Shown piece after piece: positions 42,124 through 49,722 of a stretch of 64,000 nt of DNA. Both the position numbers and the translations under genes were made by a program. The stretch is from positions 1-64,000 of the forward strand of contig CASEFX010000013.1 in assembly GCA_949287305.1 (NCBI GenBank), written 5' to 3'. Within the stretch, counting starts at the first letter, position 1; every line of letters begins with the position of its first letter. The notes beneath the pieces were generated by a model. It searched no databases. It worked only from the letters and a program-made list of their open reading frames with translations, and was not told where the DNA came from. The DNA is from an uncultured Sutterella sp. (GTDB lineage Bacteria; Pseudomonadota; Gammaproteobacteria; Burkholderiales; Burkholderiaceae_F).

Positions 42124-43224
42124 TCAGCCGAGCACGCGGTGCGTCATGTCGACGAAGACCTTCACGCCGTTTTCAAGATACTTCGGATCGAAGGTCATGT
42201 TCGCGGCATGCAGACCCGGCGTGGCGCCGACGCCCACGCCGAAGTAGGCGGCCTTGATCGAGGGCTTCGCCATCTTGAAGTTGTGGAAGTCTTCGCCACC
42301 GCCGCCGCAGTCCTTGGCAAGGGCTTCCTTGCCGAAGAGCGAGACGATGCTTTCGGCCACCATGGCCTTGAAGTCTTCGTCGTATTCGGCCGCGGGGCAG
42401 GAACCGCGTTCCGTCACGACGGCCGTGGCGCCGAAGGCGGCGGCCGTGTTTTCGACGGCGCGCTTGAAGGCGGCGCGCAGTTCGTCGGCGAGCGCGTTCG
42501 TGCCGGCGCGGCAGTCGAACGTGAGGCTCGCGTGCGGCGGAACCGTGTTCGTGGCGCCCGCATCGGCGTGGAACTGCGTGCACTTCATCGACCAGACGCC
42601 GGCCGGATTGAGCCAGATCGCCTGAACGGCCTGCACGACGGCGGTGCCGACGTCGATCGCGTTGATGCCGAGGTGCGGACGGGCGGCGTGGGCGCTGCGG
42701 CCTTCGATTTCAACGAAGGTCGTAAGCGAAGCCGAGTGCATGACGCCCGCGCAGATCTGACCGGCGGGAACGTCCTGAATCGGACGGATGTGAGCGCCGA
42801 GCGCATAGTCGACGTCGTCCAGGACGCCGTCCTTGATCATCGCGGTCGCACCCGTGATGTTTTCTTCGGCGGGCTGGAAGACGAGCTTCACGGCGCCCTT
42901 CTTGATCGTGCCGACCAAGCGGCTCGCGGCGGCGAGCAGCATCGCCGTGTGGGAGTCGTGGCCGCAGGCGTGAATGGCGCATTCCTTGCCGTCGATCGTG
43001 AAGGGAAGCGCGTCCATGTCGGCGCGCAGCATCAGAACCGGACCGGGTTCTTCGCCGCGGATGTAGCCGACCACGCCCGTGCCGCCCACGTTGCGGGTGA
43101 CGGGAATGTCGAGTTCTTCGAGGGTCTTCGCGACATAGGCGGAAGTCTTCACTTCCTGCATGGCGAGTTCGGGAATCTGATGAAGATCCTGCCAAAGAGC
43201 TACAGGATCGAGGATCTTGGACAT
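42124..43224 (-). CDS. M20D amidohydrolase (hippurate/IAA-amino-acid hydrolase type)
   Basis: 366 residues. DLHQIPELAMQEVKTSAYVA, LMLRADMDALPF, IHACGHDSHTAMLLAA, LVFQPAEENITGATAMIKDG and GGGGEDFHNFKMAKP are the M20D series. Metal ligands lie in HACGHD and the paired Glu of QPAEE. It likely hydrolyses N-acyl amino acids in the cytosol. It is the third M20 enzyme of the window. The TATA-poor 178-base spacer upstream also serves the divergent lipoprotein gene. Confidence 0.88.
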   Translation of the reverse strand: MSKILDPVALWQDLHQIPELAMQEVKTSAYVAKTLEELDIPVTRNVGGTGVVGYIRGEEPGPVLMLRADMDALPFTIDGKECAIHACGHDSHTAMLLAAASRLVGTIKKGAVKLVFQPAEENITGATAMIKDGVLDDVDYALGAHIRPIQDVPAGQICAGVMHSASLTTFVEIEGRSAHAARPHLGINAIDVGTAVVQAVQAIWLNPAGVWSMKCTQFHADAGATNTVPPHASLTFDCRAGTNALADELRAAFKRAVENTAAAFGATAVVTERGSCPAAEYDEDFKAMVAESIVSLFGKEALAKDCGGGGEDFHNFKMAKPSIKAAYFGVGVGATPGLHAANMTFDPKYLENGVKVFVDMTHRVLG

Positions 43225-43402
43225 GACAACTTCTCCTTCGAGTTGCGTTGTTGGAAGACATGGAAATTTTAAAGGATGGCGGCAGCGACTAGACTAGGCG
43301 AAATACCTATCCGAGCGCATTCTTTACTTTGCGTCACCGATTTTTTGCGGCGCATCCCGCTTCGCCGCGCTAGGATGGAATGGAAAACAGGGAGACATTT
43401 TT

Positions 43403-43873
43403 ATGCGACGCGCTCTTCTTTCCCTCACCGCCCTTTTGCTTCTCTCGGGCTGCAGCACCTACGTCACCGTCGTGACCGAACCCGAAGGGGCCATGATTTC
43501 CGACCTGTCGGGCTCGCAGCTCTACGGCTATTCGCCCGTGCAGATCGAGTACGACACGGATCTTCTGCGCAATCAGGGAGGCCTTGTTCCGGGCTACCGC
43601 GCGACCTGGCAGTCGGGCGCGACCGCCCAGACGGAATCCCCCTTCTACATCAGCGACCTGCAGTACGGCGCCACCGTGAAGCTCGTACGTCCCGAAGGGG
43701 CGCCGGGACTTGAAAAGGACCTCGACTTCGCGTTGAAGCGCGCGCAGGAGCGCGCCAAACAGGCCGAAGCCGAACGCGACCGCGCCTACCTCTACATGGA
43801 CCACGGCTGGGGTTGGGGCCCGGGTTGGGGATGGGGTCCCGGCTGGGGGATCGGCGTGGGCGTTCCTTTCTGA
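43403..43873 (+). CDS. Lipoprotein with Gly-Trp-rich C-terminus
   Basis: 156 residues. Signal and lipobox LLLLSGC place lipidated Cys at position 17. A PEGA-like beta segment follows (VVTEPEGAMISDLSGSQLYG, then YSPVQIEYD). A charged helix (about 115-133) leads to a tail of HGWGWGPGWGWGPGWGIGVG. PEGA domains usually occur in surface or wall-binding proteins. The tail is too short for a known anchor. Function unknown. Confidence 0.75.
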   Translation: MRRALLSLTALLLLSGCSTYVTVVTEPEGAMISDLSGSQLYGYSPVQIEYDTDLLRNQGGLVPGYRATWQSGATAQTESPFYISDLQYGATVKLVRPEGAPGLEKDLDFALKRAQERAKQAEAERDRAYLYMDHGWGWGPGWGWGPGWGIGVGVPF

Positions 43874-43997
43874 TGCCCGCCTGAGTTTCCTTTAGGTTCG
43901 CAGGAAAAATCCTTAAGCTTCGCGCAGGAATGCCTGCGATAGAATGCAGAACGAACCGCGGGCATTTCGCCCGTACCTTTTGGAAGGAGTATTTCCG

Positions 43998-44429
43998 ATG
44001 AATCTTCGCACCCTCGCCCTCTGCGCTGCCGTGGCCGCTTCCTTTGCCTTCGGCTCCGTTCAGGCCAAGGAACCGGTCGAACCGCAGCCCGCGACGCCGC
44101 TCACCTACGTGAACCCGGCCTATCACAAGATCACGCCGGACGTCGCCAAGAAGATGATGGAATCGGAAAAGGTCGTCATCCTCGACGTTCGCACGCCCGA
44201 AGAAGTGAAGACCGACGGCTACATCAAGGGCTCCGTCAACGTTCCTCTGGATCAGCTCAAGCCGGGCGTCAAGCTTGAAGCCGCTCCCGACCTCAACCAG
44301 AAGATCCTCGTTCACTGCAAGTCGGGCGTCCGCGCCGAAAAGGCTTCGAAGATCCTCGTGGAAACGGGCTACAAGAACGTCTACAACTTCTACGGCACGC
44401 TGCAGTGGCCGTTCGGCCTGACGAAGTAA
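43998..44429 (+). CDS. Periplasmic rhodanese-like protein
   Basis: 143 residues from ATG at 43998 (AAGGAG upstream). Signal peptide 1-23 (ending SVQA-K). Rhodanese landmarks are VVILDVRTPEEVKTDGYIKG, SVNVPLDQL and the active loop ILVHCKSGVRAEKA with Cys107. It probably transfers sulfane sulfur or acts in periplasmic thiol chemistry. A -10-like TAGAAT (43940-43945) overlaps the inverted repeat CGCAGG/CCTGCG. Confidence 0.85.
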   Translation: MNLRTLALCAAVAASFAFGSVQAKEPVEPQPATPLTYVNPAYHKITPDVAKKMMESEKVVILDVRTPEEVKTDGYIKGSVNVPLDQLKPGVKLEAAPDLNQKILVHCKSGVRAEKASKILVETGYKNVYNFYGTLQWPFGLTK

Positions 44430-44581
44430 CCGCTTCGTTTGCTCACCAAAGAGGGAGATCCCGCGGGGTCTCCCTTTTGTTTGCCCGCACCCCGCAAGGA
44501 ATCGACGACGAAATTATTCTTGAGTTTCTTTTTCCATCGGTTAGAATGCTAGAGGTTTCAGGCGTTTGAGAGGATCCTCCG

Positions 44582-45133
44582 ATGATTCTGCGCACCGAAA
44601 GAACGGTTCTTCGTCCGTGGCGGCCAAGCGACCTTCCCGCCTTCGAGAAGCTTTGCGCCGATCCGCGCGCCATGCGCTACTTCCCACGCACGCTTCCGCC
44701 CGAGATGGCCGACGCGCTTGCGCGGCGCCTGATCGACGACATGGAGCGAAACGGCTTCGGCGCCTGGGCGCTCGAAATCCCCGGCGTCGCGGACTTCGCG
44801 GGCTTCGTGGGGCTCGGCATTCCCACCTTCCGCTCCGAATGGCGCGAAATCCTCTGGCGGCTCGATCCCGCCCACTGGCATCATGGCTACGCGACGGAGG
44901 CCGCGGAAAAGGTCCTCGAGGCGGCCTTTGAGACCTTCGACTTTCACGAGGTCGTGGCGTTCACCTCCTACTGGAACGTTCCGTCGATTCGCCTCATGCG
45001 GCGCCTCGGCATGAAGCGCGACTGGGCGGGCGACTTCAATCACCCCGCTCTTCCCGTCACGCATCCGCTTGCACGGCACTGTCTCTTCCGCATGAGCCGT
45101 CGCCGGTGGTCGTCGCAGTTCGACGACTTCTAA
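44582..45133 (+). CDS. GNAT acetyltransferase, RimJ/RimL type
   Basis: 183 residues starting MILRTERTVLRPWRPSDLPA, the standard opening of ribosomal-protein-type acetyltransferases. Motif A is WRLDPAHWHHGYATEAAEKV and the late segment is YWNVPSIRLMRRLGMKRD. No operon partner. The substrate is probably a protein N-terminus or small amine. Confidence 0.85.
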   Translation: MILRTERTVLRPWRPSDLPAFEKLCADPRAMRYFPRTLPPEMADALARRLIDDMERNGFGAWALEIPGVADFAGFVGLGIPTFRSEWREILWRLDPAHWHHGYATEAAEKVLEAAFETFDFHEVVAFTSYWNVPSIRLMRRLGMKRDWAGDFNHPALPVTHPLARHCLFRMSRRRWSSQFDDF

Positions 45134-45173
45134 GCACCCCTTCGAGAAGACGAATCGGTCTTCCCTACAGCAG

Positions 45174-45214
45174 AAAGGCCCGGAACTCCGAGAAGTTCCG
45201 AGCCTTTGTTTTTG
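45174..45214 (+). terminator. GNAT gene terminator
   Basis: Stem AAAGGC-x2-GGAACT / AGTTCC-x2-GCCTTT, followed by GTTTTT. Confidence 0.85.
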
Positions 45215-45265
45215 GCTCTTCACCCGCCCCAGTGGGACGGGTGAGGATCATTGAAGGCGAAGAGA

Positions 45266-47020
45266 TTACTTCGCGGCTTCGGCAGCGGCCTTACCGGCGA
45301 TGCGACCGAAGACGATGATGTCCGTGTAGGCATTGCCGCCGAGGCGGTTCGTGCCGTGCGTGACACCGGTGACTTCACCCGCGGCCCAGAGACCCGGGAT
45401 GACCTTGCCTTCCTTCGTCAAGGCCTGAGCCTTTTCGTTGATGCGGATGCCGCCCATGGTGTGGTGGGTCGACGGCACGGCCTTGATCACGTAGTACTTG
45501 CCCTGGCTCATGTCCATGAGGCCGCCGCGGTGATTGAAGTCCTTGTCGTTGCCCTTGCCGGCCATGGAGCTGACGCGGTCAACGGTCTTCTTCAGCTGAT
45601 CGAACGGGATCTTCGTGAAGTCGGCGATGCACTTCAGATCGTCGCAGGTCGCCATGATGCCCTGCTTCGTGAAGGCTTCGTATTCGGTCGTGTGCGTGCC
45701 GACCGTGTTGGAGATCTTGCCGATGTTGTCGTTCCAGAGAACCCAGCAGTAGCCGCCCGTCTGCTTCAGAATGGCTTCGGAGAGCACGTCGCGGCGGTCA
45801 AGTTCTTCCACGAAGCGCTTGCCTTCCTGGTTGAGCATGATGGCGCCGTCAAAGCGGGAGTCGGCGATCAGTTCGATCACGCCCGAGATCGGGTCGCAGA
45901 TCGGGTAGGTCTGGATGTAACCCATGTTGACGAGTTCGGCACCGGCCTTTTCGGCGATGTAGAGGGCTTCACCCGTGGTACCCGGAGCGTCGGTCGTCAT
46001 GAAGCGTTCGTCGATCTTCGGGTTGTACTTCTTGACCATTTCCTTGTTCGCGCCGAAGCCGCCCGTGGCGAGAACCACGCCGCCCTTGGCGTTGAACGTG
46101 TATTCGGCACCGTGCATCGTGGCCTTGACGCCCGTGACGCGGCCGTCCTTGTCAAGGATGAGGTCCGTCATCTTCATGTTCGTGATGACGGGGATGCCGA
46201 GTTCGTCGGCCTTGGCCTGGAACTTCGTGATGAATTCCGTGCCGGTGTGGCCGACCGGAATCAGAGCGCGCTTGCGGCTGTGGCCGCCGAAGAAGAAGAG
46301 GTTGTCGTCTTCAAAGCGGACGCCGAGGTAGTCGCGGCACCAGAGAGCGGCGTCGAGAGCCTGATGCGTCATCACGTTGATGACCTTCATGTCGCCCTTG
46401 CCGTCACCGCCCTTGAACGTGTCCTGAGCATGGAGTTCGGGGGAGTCGTCGGTGATGCCGAGTTTGGGCTGGACCCAGTTCTTCGCGGCGTTCATTTCAG
46501 CGCCGGAGATGAGGGAGTTGCCGCCGACGGCGGGCATCTTTTCAAGCAGAACGACGTTCGCGCCGGCGTTCTTGGCTTCGATGGCGGCCGAGAAACCGGC
46601 ACCGCCGGCGCCGACCACGACGACGTCATACGAAGAGGTCTTGGGGAGATCCTTGGCGACCTTCTTGATGGCCTTCTTGTCGGCCTTCGAGAGCGTGACG
46701 CCCGCCTTCTTGGCGGCATCCTTCACGGCGTCAAGGAAACCCTTGGAGGTGAACGTGGCGCCCGAAATCACGTCGAGGTCGGCCGAGTTCGTGGCGATGA
46801 CCTGATCCTTGAGGTCCGTGTAAACGCCGCGGGCAAGAACCTTGTTTTCCTGTTCCTTCACGACCTTGATGTCGGTGATCTTGCCGCCGTCAAACGTGAC
46901 GGACACCGTCACGTCGCCGTGCTTGCCAACGCCCGTGCCTTCCGCCGTAACGGCGGCGGCCATGGCGCCGCCCGCAAAAACCGTGGCGATCAAAGCCGTA
47001 ACCAACGTCTTCTTCATCAT
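45266..47020 (-). CDS. Periplasmic FMN/FAD flavoprotein reductase (fumarate/urocanate reductase type)
   Basis: 584 residues. Signal peptide 1-22. An FMN-binding domain spans about 24-100 with the ApbE flavinylation motif DVISGATF (Thr89). The FAD domain follows with VVVGAGGAGFSAAIEAKNAG, the EGKRFVEELDRRDVLSEAI segment (catalytic Arg region), THHTMGGIRI and TGVTHGTNRLGGNAYTD. There is no heme domain, so electrons enter through the covalent FMN. Fumarate or urocanate is the best guess. Its promoter spacer contains a TetR-type operator. Confidence 0.88.
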   Translation of the reverse strand: MMKKTLVTALIATVFAGGAMAAAVTAEGTGVGKHGDVTVSVTFDGGKITDIKVVKEQENKVLARGVYTDLKDQVIATNSADLDVISGATFTSKGFLDAVKDAAKKAGVTLSKADKKAIKKVAKDLPKTSSYDVVVVGAGGAGFSAAIEAKNAGANVVLLEKMPAVGGNSLISGAEMNAAKNWVQPKLGITDDSPELHAQDTFKGGDGKGDMKVINVMTHQALDAALWCRDYLGVRFEDDNLFFFGGHSRKRALIPVGHTGTEFITKFQAKADELGIPVITNMKMTDLILDKDGRVTGVKATMHGAEYTFNAKGGVVLATGGFGANKEMVKKYNPKIDERFMTTDAPGTTGEALYIAEKAGAELVNMGYIQTYPICDPISGVIELIADSRFDGAIMLNQEGKRFVEELDRRDVLSEAILKQTGGYCWVLWNDNIGKISNTVGTHTTEYEAFTKQGIMATCDDLKCIADFTKIPFDQLKKTVDRVSSMAGKGNDKDFNHRGGLMDMSQGKYYVIKAVPSTHHTMGGIRINEKAQALTKEGKVIPGLWAAGEVTGVTHGTNRLGGNAYTDIIVFGRIAGKAAAEAAK

Positions 47021-47115
47021 GATTTATCCACACCTTTTTGAATCGTCGATGCGCCCCATTCCGACGCATTGACCGTACAAAAGAAAAAACTCCCGTACTT
47101 TCGGAAGCCACGCGG

Positions 47116-47144
47116 AGTATATTCGACCGTTCGGTCAGTTTCCA
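47116..47144 (-). promoter_or_regulatory. Reductase promoter with operator in the spacer
   Basis: TGGAAA (47144-47139), a 17-base spacer and TATACT (47121-47116) face the reductase. The spacer contains GACCG-TT-CGGTC (47125-47136), a typical TetR-family palindrome, so a bound repressor would block the polymerase. Confidence 0.65.
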
Positions 47145-47222
47145 GTCAGAACTTACCCTAGCATATCCATCTTTCCCTTTCTCAGTGGGCGAGATGGACA
47201 CCTAGGCATTTTCACTAGTTTA

Positions 47223-47238
47223 CCGACCGATCGGTCGG
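47223..47238. promoter_or_regulatory. Second TetR-type operator
   Basis: CCGACCGATCGGTCGG is a perfect 16-base palindrome about 100 bases upstream of the promoter operator and shares its GACCG/CGGTC arms. It lies between the tetR stop and the reductase promoter. Confidence 0.65.
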
Positions 47239-47311
47239 AAACTGCATTTTGGAAGAGGTCGGCAAAATTCGGCTATTCGGGTGAGAAGGCGGGATTTCAC
47301 CTCGTCCCGAC

Positions 47312-47908
47312 TCAGGCGCGCTCGAGGAGCGCGCGCATTTCGGCGAAGACGGCTTCCTTCTGATCGGCCGTCATGCCGTCAAGCGAGAACTTGCGGGTAA
47401 AGAAGAGTCCCTCCATCGCCATGAGGCAGAAGATGACTTTGGAACGCACCCGGAAGGGAAGCGCTTCGGCCCGCGCGATGAGGCGGCGGTACCAAGCGCG
47501 CACGGGCTCGAGCAATTCCGGGTCGTGCGACGCGAGGGCCAAAAGGCTCACCCCCACCTGCGCCCACTCGCTGCTGTCCGCGTCGAATTCCCGAAACCAG
47601 CGCACGTAGGCGGCGATGAGGGCGCGCCCCTTCGCCTCTTCGTCGTTGCGCTCGGCTTCGCTCAGGTTCGAGAGCGCCCAGGCTTCGTTTCGACACAGAC
47701 GACCGTTCATGTGCTCGGCGTACTCTTCGATGAGCGCCTGAAGAAGGGCCCGACGGGTCTTGAAGTGGTACATCACGGCGCCCTTGCTTTTTTCGCACCG
47801 CAGGGCGAGCTGATCCATGCTGAGGCGGTCGATCCCGCGCTCCACGATCAGTTCCCGCGCCGCACGCAGCATAGCCGCGCGCGTCATTTTGGCTTTGTCG
47901 GACGACAT
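47312..47908 (-). CDS. TetR family transcriptional regulator
   Basis: 198 residues from ATG at 47908; the upstream 73 codons are not homologous. The N-terminal HTH is MTRAAMLRAARELIVERGID, then MDQLALRCEKSKGAVMYHFK. The C-terminal ligand domain is helical with no clear specificity. It lies directly upstream of the FMN/FAD reductase, on the same strand, with two matching operators between them. A local repressor of the reductase is the simplest reading. Confidence 0.85.
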   Translation of the reverse strand: MSSDKAKMTRAAMLRAARELIVERGIDRLSMDQLALRCEKSKGAVMYHFKTRRALLQALIEEYAEHMNGRLCRNEAWALSNLSEAERNDEEAKGRALIAAYVRWFREFDADSSEWAQVGVSLLALASHDPELLEPVRAWYRRLIARAEALPFRVRSKVIFCLMAMEGLFFTRKFSLDGMTADQKEAVFAEMRALLERA

Positions 47909-48368
47909 GAGGTTCCCGGCTCCGTTTGTTGTTTCTTGTTGCCTTCCGGCGGTCGCCGGCAATTCTCCCCTTCGCTCAGGGAATTGAAGAGCCTCCGTCG
48001 GAATGTGACGACATTTTAAATAAGCAAAGCTCGTTCTGGGGGACCTCGACGGCGCCGTCCTCTCCGCGAGTTCGACCGTCCTCCGTTTCGACAGATCGAT
48101 CGGACGGCATGATGTCGGAACCGACATTTCCCTCTTTTCTCGAATGAAAATTTACGATTCCGAAGGTTCTTCTTCTCGGACTTCGACACTCTCGCGGGGA
48201 TTTTCCCGACGTGGGTTTATCCTCCGTCAAAATCTCTACTGATTCCACTTCCCTTTCCCCTGTTTCCTCTCCAAAATAATAACTAAGAAAAAGGATGCGA
48301 CGTGATGCGCGTTCTGCCGACGTCCCTCCCGAGGCACGTCGGAAAACCATTCACAGTTGGAGGACTTT
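47909..48368. promoter_or_regulatory. Divergent spacer between tetR and the stress-protein gene
   Basis: About 460 bases without a credible gene. It contains the inverted repeat ATGTCGG-AA-CCGACAT (48112-48127), CCGTCC/GGACGG (48077-48105) and a leader hairpin CCGACGT/ACGTCGG (48317-48342) ahead of the universal stress protein. AT-rich sequence at 48260-48300 probably holds its promoter. Confidence 0.45.
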
Positions 48369-49268
48369 ATGAGAATTCTCGTTCCCGTTGACGGAAGCCA
48401 ACACAGTCGTCGTGCTCTGCAGTACATTCGCGAAGCCAGCGAACTCACCGGCACTCACCCCGAAGTGGAAGTGCTGAGCGTTCAGTCGTTCGTCTCCGAC
48501 GGCATGGCCCGCATGTTCGGCGCGGAAGCCGTCAAGCAAGCCTACACGGACGAAGGTCTCAAGGTCTTTGAAGAGATGAGCGACGTCATCGCTCCCCTCG
48601 GCGAAGGCGTCAAGAAGGAAGTGGGCTTCGGCGACCCCGGCGCCGCCGTGAAGCAGGCGGCCGAGGAGTTCGGCGCCGACCTCATCGTCATGGGCTCGCG
48701 CGGACTCAACCCGGTGCAGGGCTTCTTCCTGGGTTCCTTCACGAACACGGTTCTCTCTCAGACGAAGCGTCCGGTCCTGATCCTGCGCGACACGACGCCC
48801 GCCCCGTCGGCCAAGAAACTGCGCGTCGGCGTGGCGCTCGACGGCTCGAAGTACGGCGACGCCGCGGTGAACTTCGTGATCCAGCATCCCGAATTCTTCG
48901 GCGACGCCTCCTATGAAATCATCAACGTGACGCCCGACTACGCCTTCCTCGCCGACACGTCTCCCGACGTCTCCGACACGATCGGTCACGAAAGCTTCTC
49001 GAAGGCCTACGAAGACGTACAGAAGTCCGTCTTCTCGGAAACCGTCCGCGAAGCGATGGAACGTTTTGAAACGGCCGGCAAGTCCGTGAAGGGCGTGCAC
49101 CTTGAAGGCGACCCGGGCCGCGTGATCGGCCGCTATGCGAAGTACAACCTCGACATGCTCGTCATGGGCTCTCACGGCCGCGGAAACTTCACTGCCGCGG
49201 TGCTCGGTTCGGTCGCCATGCACGTGGCCGCAGGCACCAACATCCCCATCCTGATCATTCCCCGCTGA
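48369..49268 (+). CDS. Tandem-domain universal stress protein
   Basis: 299 residues from ATG at 48369, with TTGGAGG upstream. Two UspA domains: MRILVPVDGSQHSRRALQYI opens the first, and its ATP-loop-like MGSRGLNPVQGFFLGSFTN closes it; LRVGVALDGSKYGDAAVNFV opens the second, closed by VMGSHGRGNFTAAVLGSVAM. The G-2x-G-9x-G(S/T) pattern is seen in both, so nucleotide binding is likely. It supports survival under stress. Cytosolic, monocistronic; a GC hairpin with weak T tail follows. Confidence 0.9.
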   Translation: MRILVPVDGSQHSRRALQYIREASELTGTHPEVEVLSVQSFVSDGMARMFGAEAVKQAYTDEGLKVFEEMSDVIAPLGEGVKKEVGFGDPGAAVKQAAEEFGADLIVMGSRGLNPVQGFFLGSFTNTVLSQTKRPVLILRDTTPAPSAKKLRVGVALDGSKYGDAAVNFVIQHPEFFGDASYEIINVTPDYAFLADTSPDVSDTIGHESFSKAYEDVQKSVFSETVREAMERFETAGKSVKGVHLEGDPGRVIGRYAKYNLDMLVMGSHGRGNFTAAVLGSVAMHVAAGTNIPILIIPR

Positions 49269-49311
49269 TCTCTTCTGATGCGGCGCGCGGGGCGCCGCTG
49301 GGGTCTCGCCG

Positions 49312-49337
49312 ACGGCCGTCCGACTTCGGGCGGCCGT
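49312..49337 (+). terminator. Probable terminator of the stress-protein gene
   Basis: Stem ACGGCCG/CGGCCGT, tail TGACGTTTTG. The following 49340-49720 stretch is AT-rich, without a credible gene, and must hold the BCCT promoter. Confidence 0.5.
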
Positions 49338-49722
49338 TGACGTTTTGAATCTTTTGTCGTGAAAATCCCGCTTTTCACCCGATCACGCGCTCAACTCACT
49401 GCATTTCCACGGATCCAATGCGTAACATTTTGTAAATCCTTATCCCCCTTGTTTTCATGGGAATTTCCAAGACAGAGGGTGCGAAAACACGCCTCCGCAC
49501 AAACCCTGATTCGAGAGTTTTAGGCAATCTACTCAAAAACACGTGTTACCCTGATAAGCATTCCGTGGATTTGAAAACCAAGGGGTGCAATGAATTCAGA
49601 CAAGCCCCGACATCCCTTTCATTCCGCGGCCCGTCTTTTGACGCTCCGAACCGGAACGCTGGAAAGAGGAAAAAACATCCTTCCGAAGTCTCCGTCGGGC
49701 GTCCTTTCTCAAGGAGTTCCTT

